This document shows, one piece after another, positions 26,699 through 37,848 of a stretch of 64,000 nucleotides of DNA (the stretch's first letter is position 1; each line of letters begins with the position of its first letter). The notes beneath the pieces are model-generated. The model saw only the letters and a list, made by a program, of their open reading frames with translations. It had not been told where the DNA came from and did no database searches. The position numbers and the translations under genes are program-made. Source of the stretch: Ramazzottius varieornatus (lineage: Eukaryota; Tardigrada; Eutardigrada; Parachela; Ramazzottiidae); assembly GCA_001949185.1 (NCBI GenBank), contig BDGG01000014.1, forward strand, positions 876,504 through 940,503. Reading direction: 5' to 3'.

Positions 26699-29600
26699 AT
26701 GGACCCCGTTGTAGGAATAAATGCTGTTGCGCAAGGTGACACAGTGGGCAGAAAACCTGGAAAGAAGACTGAAAAGGGGAAAGAAAAGAAGCAGGTGAGA
26801 TTGTCTGACGTGTTTTCATTATTGTACGATCAAACTGGTTACATTGATTGTCGTATGACGCGCGCGTTCATCCGGGTATGTGTGTTGGTCCAAAATGTTT
26901 TGCTTCGAACCGGTAGTTTTCCAGATTATTTTGAGTGAGCTCCTTGCCAGTAGTCAGGAAACAGCTACATCGCTCTTGTGGCGACGAGGGCTGTGGCAGA
27001 AGTTGTGCAGAGTTTGAGGATGAGTTGGAGATGAGAGAGTCATGTCAGTCAGATCCGTAGCAAAGTTGTCCTGCTCCTGTAAATTCAGCTTTGATTTCAT
27101 CATCACCAGACATTCCCTTTTTCGATATGGCGCATCATTTTGCCATTCCGACGTTGCCCTGAGCGCCGGCGATAGAAGAAGATACCGCAATCTGTGGCAG
27201 CGTGAGAAAGTATGCGATCTGTGATGAATGTAGTGGTGCGGGTTTGGAGTTTCCGACTGATCGACTGTTAACACTTCTGATCCCATTTTGTTTCTTTCAG
27301 GCTGGCGAAACTGAGCTGTCGGAAGAACTCCGCACGAAAGCTTTGATCGACGGAAATGGACCGGAAGACGCCACTGCTGGAGCGCAGAAACTTGTTCTCA
27401 AGAACCCGAAGGTAAGTCAGACAGCACGGTGGCGAATATTCCTCTCAACTTCCGGACGATGAGAATGCATCCCTTCAGACTGTTCTTTGCTTGACTGACT
27501 GAGTGTTATTTGTTTTAGGGAACAAGGGACTTTGAACCGAAACAGATGGCAGTTCGCGAAAAAGTTTTCAAAACGATTATCGACTGCTTCAAATTGCACG
27601 GCGCTGAGACCATCGACACTCCCGTCTTTGAACTCAAAGTAATTTCCCTCCCACGATTGTATTCCGCTCTGTGTTTTTTTACGGCGTCCTGTTGCTTTCA
27701 GGAAACTCTGACGAACAAGTACGGGGAAGATTCCAAGCTGATCTACGATCTGGCTGACCAAGGTGGAGAAAAGCTTTCTCTCCGCTACGATCTGACCGTA
27801 AACATCCTCTCGCCTTCTTCAGTTTCCACACAATCGTCATCCAATGTGCGGAAATCTGCCCCTTTTTCTTTCTAGGTTCCTTTCGCAAGATATCTAGCTA
27901 TGAACAAGATAACGAACATCAAAAGATACCACATTGCCAAGGTGAGGAAGGTTGAGAATGAGAACCGTGAAGGATATTCGACCCGGATGAAGTCGCGCAT
28001 ATACGCGCGACTTCACCAGGGTCGATTATTCTGATGCGCCCTTTGATGTAGAGTTTGTGTAGACAAAACAATCTACTGGTGCTCGAATTGAGATTGATTC
28101 GAGGTGAAATTCCGAAGACTGAAAACTCGGTTTAGAATACTCAGAAAAAAAATTGGTTCTCATTTGTGACGATTGCTCGTTTTGCAGGTTTATCGTCGCG
28201 ATCAGCCTTCAACAGCTCGCGGTCGCTTCCGTGAATTTTACCAATGCGATTTCGATATCGCCGGTCAGTACGATGTGATGACTGCCGATGCCGAGATTGT
28301 GCGCATCCTGGCGGAAATCCTTTCCAAGCTAGACATAGGCAAGTTCGTCATCAAAGTCAACCATCGAGTGGTGCTGGACGCCATGATGGAACAGTGCGGC
28401 GTACCGGCCAGAATGTTCCGCGCCATCTGCTCTTCCATCGACAAACTCGACAAGACACCTTGGCAAGAAGTCAGGAATGAGATGGTCAATGAGAAGCACC
28501 TGGATCCTGCCGTCGCTGACAGAATACAAAACTACGTCGTACTCAAATGTAAGAAGTTTGCCTTTTCGCAGGAAATTTCGTTCACCATTTGGGACGTACG
28601 CAAAGAAATTCCACCAGATCGTTTCCCAAGTGGCCTACGCTTCTATTGTAGCTTTGCTGAAAGTCCGTGCCACTCAGAAACTTGGCGAGATCGTTTTCTT
28701 CAAATGGTGCACGCTTTCGGCTCATTACAACGAAGAAGTGCGCCATTTGGAGGAACGATCTGAACCATTTGCCGACGTGCCGTCTCATCTTCAACTTTTT
28801 CTCACGGAAATCCTTTTCATTGCAGCGCAGGGAAACGCGATAGAGTTTGTCGATCAACTCCTGCGGGATCCCCTCATCGGCCAACATGCAGGCGGAAAAG
28901 AAGCCTTCGAGCAGATGAAGCTTCTGCTTTCCTACTGCGAGCTGTATGGAGTCTCCGATGTGGTGTCTTTCGATCTAAGTCTTGCGAGAGGCTTGGATTA
29001 CTATACTGGCATTATTTATGAGGCTGTATTGCAAGGTACATTGTCTGATTTGCACGTAAGGGGAACCTATGCTCAACGATAGGAAAAAGACCCGACATGG
29101 CCCTGACTGCTGCATGGCCTTGACTAACTTCCTCGCTTTTGCAGGTGATGCTTTGACTGCTTCGACCGAGTCAGTCGGCAGTATAGCGGGCGGTGGTCGG
29201 TACGATTACCTTGTGGGTATGTTTGATGCTAAGCTTTCAAAGGGCGCAAAATCAGTGCCATGTGTGGGAGTGAGTATTGGCATTGAGAGAATCTTCGCCA
29301 TCATGGAAGCCAAGATGCTCAGTTCAAAGGAGAAAGTCCGCACGACCGAGACAGAGGTTTACGTGGCTTCCGCACAGAAGAAGCTGCACTTCGAAAGGAT
29401 GAAACTCTGTCGAGAGCTGTGGGATGCCGAAATCAAGGTAAAGCTTTTTCCGAAATAGTTTGGGGTTATGGAAATTTAATTTTGTTTGTTCTTTGTTCTT
29501 AGACTGAACAATCCTACAAGCTGAGTCCGAAATTACTGCAGCAACTTCAGTACTGCGAAGAGTACGGAATACCGTTGGCCATCGTGCTGGGCGAATCCGA

Positions 29601-29751
29601 ACTTCAGAATAACGTTGTCAAGTTAAGAGATGTGCAGAGTAGAAATGAGGAAGTTGTACCCAGAGATAAAATTGTCGAAGTGATAAAAGCGAAATTGCAG
29701 TTGATCAATGGACAATCGACGTCTTCGTCAATTGCAACTGTACATGCTTGA
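26699..29751 (+). CDS. HARS1: Histidyl-tRNA synthetase
   Basis: A class II aminoacyl-tRNA synthetase that charges tRNA-His. Exons: 26,699-26,794; 27,301-27,411; 27,519-27,638; 27,702-27,797; 27,876-27,941; 28,188-28,548; 28,826-29,035; 29,145-29,437; 29,503-29,751, all GT-AG and in frame. The first exon is Lys-rich ([14 protein letters not shown]), and exon 2 replaces the usual WHEP part with a short linker. Motif 1 lies in [20 protein letters not shown], motif 2 is [21 protein letters not shown], the family-specific loop is [15 protein letters not shown], and motif 3 is in [15 protein letters not shown]. The end is a Rossmann-like anticodon-binding domain ([13 protein letters not shown]). 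The intron at 28,549-28,825 carries two GTGCGCC hairpins and that at 27,942-28,187 a GAAGTCGCGC/GCGCGACTTC hairpin. An AATAAA lies at about 29,843, in the tail-to-tail gap with SFT2. Confidence 0.93.
27990..28015. repeat. Small perfect hairpin in HisRS intron
   Basis: GAAGTCGCGC and GCGCGACTTC face each other across a 6-nt loop. It resembles the GTGCGCC hairpin family in position and base content but differs in arm sequence. Confidence 0.5.
28627..28750. repeat. Two GTGCGCCACTT-family hairpins in HisRS intron
   Basis: One spans 28,627-28,674 (AAGTGGCCTACGC to CGTGCCACT). The other spans 28,701-28,750 (CAAATGGTGCACGCTTTC to AAGTGCGCCATTTGG). Both lie wholly inside the intron between HisRS exons 6 and 7. 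Confidence 0.6.
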
Positions 29752-29874
29752 CGGCTTTCTTTCTGGTTTTTTAGTCTATGTTGAACTTTTATACCTGTTT
29801 GTCCTGCGTAGCATTTTGTCGAATGAACGAAATGAAAATGGAAATAAAAACGGTAAAAAAAGGACTGAAAAGGA

Positions 29875-30937
29875 TCAGGCGCTAAAAGTACTCGTTGCCG
29901 TCTTCTTCACCATCGAAGTGGCGAGTTTACCAAAGAGCATAAAGCCAGTTTGACCACCGGGGGTGTAACTGAATGTATACCTGCATAAAAGACACAAATC
30001 GCAGCAGCTGCAAGAGGAACAAAATGTAATTGTTCAGGAATATTCCTACCAAATCAACGTGAAGATTTGAATAGCTGCAGCAATAACCGTGAGTAAGGTG
30101 CTCTGGAGCTGCAGAGCGAAGAAAAGCGTAGCCACCATCGAGAAAAAATAGAGAGTTGTTTGAGGAAGCCGGTCAGCTTTGACCATTCCATGGAAATGAT
30201 TGTAGGGTCCTCTCAGAACCCCAAAACTGAAAAAGTGAAAAATGTCGGCGAGCTGCGAATCGAACGCCAGCCTCCAGTTCACCAGGCAGCGCACCACCAG
30301 CCACGCTATAGTGACCTGAAATTATGCCGAGCTGCCTTGTCCAGGCTAAACTACTTCCGCTATGCGTTGATTGACGAGCAGGTGTTGGATTGATTGGACC
30401 GCAACAATGCGTTATCTTTTGATTTCCCTCCGTAAATGTCCAGAAGGAAGCTCCTTTCGCTCACCTGGTTATGAGGAAGAGAGATCCAAAAGTGAATAAT
30501 ATCGAAAATTTCCTGCTCTTGAGTATGAGGACAGGGAGATAAAAGGATGCCTAAAAAAGGAATATCGTGAGACGAAGAAAGTTCTGCTGAATTGAGCTGG
30601 ACTCACAACAACAAAACAGAACAGACCGGCGGCGAAAAATCCCAAAAAGCCCAGGAACCGCTGTTTTCTTGTCTGCAACAGGACAAACTCGTCTGTGCCA
30701 GAAAAAAAGCCATGAACAAGATCAAACGGAACATGCTCTTACCATCGAAGGAAACCATGGATCCTTTTCGGCTGATTGATCGATTTCCTCCAGTGTCTCA
30801 TTCCGATTGCCCTTTATTTTCAGCCACTTAAAGCCTTGCTGAAGTCTCTCCTGGAACACTGCTCCGCTGGATGAACCGCCCTTCTTCAGATAACCACCAT
30901 GATCGTCTCGGAGGTTCAAGGGAGATGGACTGTCCAT
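29875..30937 (-). CDS. SFT2-domain vesicle transport protein
   Basis: A small four-helix Golgi membrane protein of the Got1/Sft2 family, linked to retrograde endosome-to-Golgi vesicle fusion. Exon 1 (30,937-30,743) is a hydrophilic cytosolic head (MDSPSPLNLRDDHGGYLKK, then EEIDQSAEKDPWF). Later exons give helix 1 in RKQRFLGFLGFFAAGLFCFVV, helix 2 in ASFYLPVLILKSRKFSILFTFGSLFLIT, then FGVLRGPYNHF and helix 3 (TTLYFFSMVATLFFALQLQ), helix 4 (LLTVIAAAIQIFTLIW), and the C-terminal YTFSYTPGGQTGFM with VKKTATSTFSA before the stop at 29,875. The G-P pair after helix 2 and the conserved order of helices match SFT2D proteins. It converges on HisRS, with 123 bp between stops, and is divergent from GPD1. 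Confidence 0.85.
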
Positions 30938-31594
30938 TGTGGCGCGGAATAAAACAAAACCGGGACAAACAAAACAACCAATTTTTTCTCAGATTTCATT
31001 GCTTGTGGTCAATCAACAATCAAGCGTGTTTACTTTGAGTGGTTTATTGGCCGTGTTGCCCCCACCAGAAACCGCCTGAGTTAACCGGAAGTCGAGGTTG
31101 TTCGGTTTCAGGTTTACTATTTTGTGCGAAAAAGCATTTTTCTCGTCCACTTTTCAGACAACGCCTGGCACCATTGGGAGGCTTTCTATCTGCTGGTAGT
31201 ACGTCTCTGCGCCATACTGTAATGCTTCTTGAACTTCGCGAATCACGTGATCATACGCGTACGGTTGAACCCCGGTCCGAAAATTTTGTCCTACCAGCCC
31301 TCTAAGGGGTGTTTCGCGCGTATGATGACGTGCTTCGCGAAGTTCAAGAAGCATTACAGTATTTGCAGCAATTTTGCCGCGGGTCAGTGGGATTGCCTCA
31401 AACTGCCCCTTACGTGGAAGCCCGGTGAGGAGGCTTAACTAACAGTATGGAGGATACATGGCTTCTTGGCAACCCGAGACGCCTCAACCAGTGGCCATCG
31501 GCAAGCCTACCAGACGACTCACCGCATTGTACAAGTGAAGGTGCTTCTTCTGTAATATTTGAAACCTCACCGTAGCCCTTAGCCGTCGGAAAAG
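30938..31594. promoter_or_regulatory. Divergent intergenic region between SFT2 and GPD1, holding a MITE
   Basis: The start codons of the two genes point away from this 657-bp gap. It carries the 147-bp TA-flanked inverted-repeat element at 31,215-31,361, which leaves about 230 bp to the GPD1 start. Confidence 0.5.
31215..31361. mobile_element. 147-bp palindromic MITE, copy 1 (TA-flanked)
   Basis: The ends read TA-CTGTAATGCTTCTTGAAC and, in reverse complement, the same at the other end. The arms continue through TTCGCG to an ATCACGTGATC / CGTGATG-like centre. A second copy of exactly the same length lies at 41,736-41,882. TA flanks suggest Tc1/mariner-type mobilisation. Confidence 0.8.
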
Positions 31595-33116
31595 ATGTCG
31601 AAGGCAGCCAAACCGAAGCTCAGAATCGCCATAGTTGGCTCCGGAAATTGGTAATCTACTGGCTTATCGTACTATACTTTTGGGCTATTTGGCCAAACTC
31701 GCATCATCTGACTGAATGTTCCCCCTTGATTATTTACAGGGGCTCGGCCATCGCCAAAATTCTTGGGAAGAATGTTCAACCAATGGCAGACTTTGAGAAG
31801 ACCATCCAAATGTACGTGTTCGAAGAAACACTGGACGATACTTTTGGGCTGTTGAAAGGCAGGAAATTAACCGACGTCATCAACAAAGAGCACGAGAACG
31901 TTAAATACCTCAAAGGGCACAAACTACCCGAAAACATCGTAAGCTAGTAACCTTGGCTCAGATAGCGCAGGCTGTGGACCTTGGATTTCTGCTTTGATTT
32001 GTCATCGTCCTTCAGCATGCCGAGCCTGATTTGGTGACGGCCTGTAAGGATGCCGACTACCTGGTCTTCGTTCTTCCTCATCAATTCATCGGCAAAGCAT
32101 TGGACTCCTTGGTCGGGAAGATCAAACCGACAGCAGTCAGCATGTCGCTGGTCAAAGGTCTGTACAACCCCGAGAAGAATAATATGCGGTTGTTGTCGAC
32201 GGTCATTACTGAAAAACTGAAGACACCCTGCGGTGTTCTGATGGGCGCTAACGTGGCGAATGAAGTGGCTGAAGGAGCCTTCTGTGAAACCACCATCGGT
32301 AAGCCGGCTATCGATCCTTCCCGGGTGCTCCTTCCTCTGAATACTGAACTGAATTTTGGGTATCTTCAGCAAACTATCTTCTGTAGCTTTCCAAGATGAA
32401 AATCATGGTGAAGTCTTCAAGAAGCTGCTGCAAACACCCGACTTCCGCGTTAACGTCATCAAGGATGCAAAAAACGCTGAACTATGCGGAGCACTGAAGG
32501 TACTGTGCCGTCGAAATTTAATTGAAAGGGTTTTGATTGGTTCTCTAGTGGGAGCGTTACCTGTACATGTTGTAGAATATTGTGGCCTTCGCTGCTGGGA
32601 TATGTGACGGTGTCTACGGGGAGAAGACCAACACGAAGGCAGCCATTATCCGCCTGGGTCTCTGTGAGATTATGCATTTCGCTGACACCTTCTTCCCGGG
32701 TGGATCCCGAGAGACCTACCTGGAGAGCTGCGGAGTTGCCGATCTCATCACTTCCTGCTTCGGGGGACGCAACCGAAAAGTTGGGGAAGCCTTTGCTGCG
32801 TGTGAGACCAAGGTAATCACAACAGTAGTGAAGGACCAATAGGGACAACCGAGCCCATGTTTGCCTGTGTTCCAGCTACAGTCTTCTTTGTTGTTTTTGA
32901 TTTTAGACATTGGATGATCTAACCAAAGAACTGTTGGCTGGTCAGCAGTTACAAGGGGCCGGTACTGCCGAGGAGGTCAATACCTTCTTGGCTCAGAAAG
33001 GCAAAGAGAAAGAATATCCGCTGTTTACGGCCGTCCATCAGATTTGCAAGAGAAGCATTCCACCCAAAGCTCTGATCGATGCTCTGAGGAACCACCCCGA
33101 ACACACCGACAAGTAG
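31595..33116 (+). CDS. GPD1: Glycerol-3-phosphate dehydrogenase [NAD+], cytosolic
   Basis: It interconverts dihydroxyacetone phosphate and glycerol 3-phosphate with NADH, linking glycolysis to glycerolipid and glycerol synthesis. Exons: 31,595-31,650; 31,740-31,938; 32,016-32,298; 32,387-32,499; 32,576-32,812; 32,907-33,116. The NAD-binding GxGxxG loop ([15 protein letters not shown]) is split by intron 1. Then follow [50 protein letters not shown] and CETTIG. The C-terminal substrate-binding part has [10 protein letters not shown] (catalytic Lys), [45 protein letters not shown] and LLAGQQLQG. The exon 4 acceptor was set at 32,385-32,386 because only CTGTAG keeps the frame after CETTIG; an upstream TTCAG does not. 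Complete and unremarkable. Confidence 0.93.
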
Positions 33117-33275
33117 GATCGCAGACTCGATATCCAAAGGCACTACGCCCACGTGAATCTTTCATTATGTTTCTTTGTTTACCTGACTAATGGTTTGGTA
33201 GTTTCAAGTTTCTCTCTATACTTGAATTCAAGTGGACGACTTGTGTGAATTGAGTTGTATGTGGGAGTTGTATCA

Positions 33276-35315
33276 GGTGCGGAAGTATGACTTGTTACTC
33301 CTCCGACGAAGATTTTCAATAATTTCTCCTGACTTTGAACTTCGGAATTTTTGATCAGGTTATCCAGCCATATCAGCAAGGTACTTCAGTCATTTTTCCG
33401 GCATCGTGTTCATGCCTTTACTGTAGAAGCATGGGGCAAGTGAAAAGATAAACTCTCTGCAGGCATTTTTAGCCGGTTCTCTGGAAGAGATTTTTGTTTC
33501 TCGCTGGAAGTGCTCCAATTTCGCGACATGGTGATAGTTTGTTAGTATCAGATCCCCTTTTCCCGGTGTATGAAGGAGAGTTTCCAGTTTCGCCTCCTGT
33601 AGTTTTGCGGGAGCGTTTCGTTCAGTGTTCACTCTGAAGCTGACTTGCAGCAGTAGTGCTTTGAGTCAACTGAATAATTTTTTTAGCGCTCTTACCCGTT
33701 ATAGAGAGGTTTAGTCTACAGTTAGAGCCATGCTCCGCAGAGGGATTGTACAGCGGTCTAGACTATAAGATAGTAATCAGACAGCAACCGTAATGTTCCT
33801 TTGGGGACGCTCACGATTCGATATTTTCTGCGGTACTTCCGCTCTTTCGAGTCATTCCAATTTTTGCTTCACAACGTCTTACAGAGTCCCCTCCCTCTCA
33901 TCCAGAAACGTGAGGTTAATGAAAGACAAATTCTGCGTGTATCGTTAGGTGTGCGAGGTAAACGGGGAATCCGAACCCATAACTTTTTTGCCTTCCCGTT
34001 TTATCCGAATGTCCAGCAAATATTTTGTGAGACATCTCAAAGTCTCGTAAGGATTTTACAAGGGTTCGGGAGAATCGGATTCAACAGTCTCCCCTGGCGC
34101 GTTATTGTCCAACTGTAGTTTCGGTCTCCCGTAAGAGTGACTTCCGACCTAAAAACCTCCAGAGGTGAGAAGAATTACCCAACCTCCAACGGTTCAACTA
34201 ACAGCTTCATTACGAGAGCCAATGCATATCTTCACGCCTGTGTGGGATGCGCTGACGCCTTGAGAAAATTCAAATAGTTGAACCGCGTATAATTTTGGTT
34301 ATCCATGTTCCCGACAAAACCACTCCTGCCCTATCCCGAAGCTGGAAAACTTGGGTTAAGCGGAGATTATCGGGTATTCTGGCTCTCTCACCAAAAAATT
34401 AGATACAGGAGATTATGGAATGGTTTCCTTGAAAACACTGCTCCATATGACGAAGTAAGGGTCATACTGCCGTGTATTGGTGCGCGCAACGCAGGCACAC
34501 GCCATACTGCGCTGCTGTGGACCTACGAACACGATTCTGGTTTTTCGTTGCTCTATCTCGACTCGTGCGTTTAGTCAGGAGCCACCCAGCACAAAAGTTA
34601 TAGATAACAACCTTGCCGAAAAAGCGCTGGTCTTTTCAAGTGGCGACCTGCAACATTGATCGAGCAGTTTTACAAATGGCAGGAGAACATGACTTTGGAA
34701 GGCTGTTTCTCGATAACCGTAGTGAGTATCGGTTTCCAAAACTAACACTTTGTAAACACAACTGCTTAAATTCGGGGAAGAATTTTCGTTGAATTGTTTC
34801 TTCATACGACTATTTTTAACCAAATTTTGACTGGTCGGGTCGAATGTTCACCGTGGTGCTTCAAAGTTTGTTTACTTTACAACGTAGAAGGCTCGGCGAA
34901 GCTAAAATAAGCCGATTTGGCCGTTCTTAGCCGTGGCTAAAAATATTTCAGCTGCTTTAGCCACGGCTAAGAACGGCTAAAACGGCTTATTTCAGCTTCG
35001 CCGAGCTCTCTCTACTTTACAACACGGACGGAGAGAGGCTTGATCAGTCAACTTCCATCCTGTGCCGGCGGAAGATCTTTGCGCTGTATCGCTTCAGACT
35101 TCATTGGGTCAGTCTCGATTGCTCCATCTCAGCACCTGAACCGCCTTTCTGTTGAGCGTGGGCTGGGTTAGTTGGGTTAACAGAACGCTGACAATAGCCA
35201 GGAGTAGACAGAGTGACTGGAAAAAAGGCGCAGCCAAACGGACAAGGGTGAGTGGAGCTATGAACTTTTGAAGTTAGGGTGCTTTTAGGAGTAACAAGTC
35301 ATACTTCCGCACCTA
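33276..35315. repeat. Widely spaced 28-bp perfect inverted pair
   Basis: AGGTGCGGAAGTATGACTTG plus the next eight bases at 33,276-33,303 is found in exact reverse complement at 35,288-35,315. The 2.0 kb between has no transposase and the flanks show no target duplication. It could be the ends of a non-autonomous DNA element, or two separate insertions of one short repeat. Confidence 0.5.
34891..35006. mobile_element. 116-bp near-perfect hairpin (foldback/MITE)
   Basis: The arms start GCTCGGCGAAGCTAAAATAA and continue with GCCG, CCGTTCTTAGCCGTGGCTAA; the right arm is the complement with few changes. The loop is about 15 nt (AAATATTTCAGCTGC region). TACTTTACAAC occurs on both outer sides (about 34,873 and 35,013), possibly a duplicated flank. 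Confidence 0.7.
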
Positions 35316-35605
35316 ATATTACCCCCTCCCCCCGTCGTCTTACGTAATACTTGGATGGTCCCCGACCAGAAAAACCTCCGTGGGAGTATCAATTCGTGTG
35401 ATCTGAAATCCTCACGGAGTTGATGGAAAAATATGTATCTCACCACGTTTCAATACCAACAGTGAAACTGGGCGGGTGTCACCTTAGTGCCAGTACCAAG
35501 ATGTTTTCCTTGTAACTGTGTGCGGTGGTCGGTAGCAGTTTGAAAGCTGCTACATACTGGCCAGTTGTAGTTTTGGCGTCATTGGGATTTCATGTTAGCT
35601 CATAT

Positions 35606-37403
35606 ATGGTCACCGAGATAATGGAGAACAGTCGACAGGCTCCTACACTGAGTCCTTCGGGCCTGCTTGCGCAACAGCACATCCTGAAGCCGTTCAGATT
35701 TCGTCTTGTTAGTTCTTCGAACGCGGAAGGCTCGCCATCGGAATCGCCTCTCGACCGCTCAAGAAAATGGATCGGCTGGGCATTTCACGCCACGGGTTTG
35801 TGCTTCGTGTTATTGTGCTGGATCTACTTTCTGTACTATCTGCGTTTCGTTTTCGCCTATGGCAGGGTTGGTCAGCCTGGAAAACCAGCTTCTCTTGTTG
35901 GGCTAGTGACTGATTTACCCGAGTACCTAGTGCAAGTACGAGGGCCGCTGTTGCTTTCGCTGATGTTTTACAAAGCTCCCCAGATCTCTGGAGTTGTATC
36001 TCGTTCTCTTGACCTCAGTCTCCACTATTCCTGTTGCGCAAAACTGCTCAGAAGACGCGGTAGTGTATACGCGGTTCTCTTGTCGCTGTTGGTGGTGACC
36101 ATCGAACAAGCACCGTCAATGTACATATGGATCTCTGTCCTATTTTCGACCCCTTCGTTTTCCTCCAAGTTCAATCCCAACGTTACCCAAGGACTAGGTG
36201 AGGCGCAACCACCCAGCAGTCGGGACCCGATTAAACTGAGTGCTGGGTGGAAATTTGCACTGCATTGGATCATTCACGCTGGTTCGCATTTTCTCATTGA
36301 TCAAATTACTCTTCTGCTGGTGGGCTGTTCTCTGGTGGTAAGTAGCGTCTTGAGTCGATTCAATGGCCAAGTAAACAAGCTTCGCTTGCCGTCCAACGAG
36401 CCCGTTGGTACCATCTGCATGGAAAGACACGCACAGTTTGTTGGGGAACTGGTGGTTTCGTACGAGGAAGTGCGTCAGCTCTGGAGGAATGTCAACAAGG
36501 AATTCATGCTCCTCTTTGCGGCGGTTTTCGGCTTGGACGTTACCATCATGTTGGGCTACGTGGTGTCAACAGTCTCCATGATAGTGACCGGCGAGGGCTA
36601 TTCACTGATTTCCTTGTGGAGAGAAACGTCACAAGCAATTTTTGCAGCAGTGCGACTGTTGCTCGTGTCGGTTCCACTGGTCTTGGTACACGAAAAGGTA
36701 CACCCACGACGAGAAAATATGGGCCAGTAAAAATTATGGATCAGGCGGAAAAGACGGCAAAATAGCAATTCAACCGTAGAAAAGTGTTGAAAAGTGTTGA
36801 AAAGTGCGTTAGTGTGAATCAGTCGCGCACGTACATGCTTCCTTACCGCCCTAGCGAGAAGGCGTGGTCCATAATTTTTGCGGGATCATAATTTCCCTTC
36901 GCGCGCATACAGAATTCGGCCTGGATATCGCTGGTGCTAACAAGACGACGCACGATGATTGTTTGCTTTTCTGTAGGATGGCACGTTGCAGGAAGAGCTG
37001 GTAGAGTACGAAGTGCGAATATTGTCAGTACTCCGTTCTGATCAGGTATGAGTCATTGCTGCGTTACGTTTGTAAGTGATTGTGTATAGTCTGTATTGTG
37101 TTTTATGTCTAGAGCGGAGAGCTGAAATTGTCCATCGATACCTTGCGCCGTCGAATGCGCGATACGTCCATTACCTTCCAAGCTGGCGGAATCTTTTACG
37201 TTACTCGCAACTCCCTTCTTACGGTAAGATCGAATGTACAGCAGAATGTTTTGTGGCATCTGAGACCCAGTTATGAGCACTGACGTGCAACATTTACTGG
37301 CATCGTGTAGTACGCAGCAACAGTGATTTGTAAGGGTCTTTGTTCGCAGGCGTTCACGTTAATCGTGACATTTGCGTTGGTTGGGCGGGACCTCCTGGGA
37401 TGA
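35606..37403 (+). CDS. Gustatory-receptor-like seven-helix protein 1
   Basis: A membrane protein with the layout of the insect gustatory receptor-like family (ligand-gated channels with an intracellular N-terminus). Exon 1 runs to 36,697 and is open from 35,525, but the first ATG in frame is at 35,606, so a 5' exon may be missing. Exons 2-4 are 36,977-37,045, 37,113-37,223 and 37,350-37,403. Hydrophobic segments include TGLCFVLLCWIYFLYYL, RGPLLLSLMFY, SVYAVLLSLLVVTI, FLIDQITLLLVGCSLVV, MLLFAAVFGLDVTIMLGYVV and IFAAVRLLLVSVPLVLV. The short last exons, with GIFYVTRNSLLT then AFTLIVTFALVGRDLL, recall the C-terminal signature exons of gustatory receptors, where the last helix is split by phase-0 introns. 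Copy 2 at 42,334-43,578 has the same exon order. The ligand is unknown. Confidence 0.65.
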
Positions 37404-37848
37404 TAATGGTGCACGTCTAACCCCAGCACGTTCTGTATGAAACTCATATTCCGAAACGAATTACCCAAGAAACTTATGATTTCTGTTGTTTACCCTCAAA
37501 TTTTCTTCCATTGACGTGTAATTTTGTTGTCCTAGCAGTTTTCTTTTTTTCTTGGCGGCCGTTTTGGCGCACTATCTTCGGCTGAAACACACAATGCCGA
37601 AACACCCTCGTTAGTGGTGCACCTTGTCTCTGACAGCATATCCGTAATGTGTTTCAACTTTTCGATAAGTTAAGACTGATATGCAATTACGTACCGAGTT
37701 CGGTGCTGTACTGTATGCATCACAGTCCGACTGCAAAAACAGCTGATTCAAAGCGTCGTTCGCAGGTTCTTTTAGTACGATGCCTGTGAAGCGCAAGTTT
37801 GCGTTCTTTCGAAAGCGACAGTACCGTCTGGCTCCTTCCAGCTTTGCC

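Larger units (their letters stand above)
33117..35600. other. Non-coding interval with nested inverted repeats
   Basis: No gene recognised. A perfect inverted pair bounds most of it (33,276-33,303 and 35,288-35,315), and a 116-bp hairpin sits inside at 34,891-35,006. Confidence 0.5.

Noticed and set aside
32360-32386. TTCAG at 32,365-32,369 as the GPD1 exon 4 acceptor
   Set aside because: It puts the frame into an early TAG. CTGTAG at 32,381-32,386 keeps frame and matches the family length.
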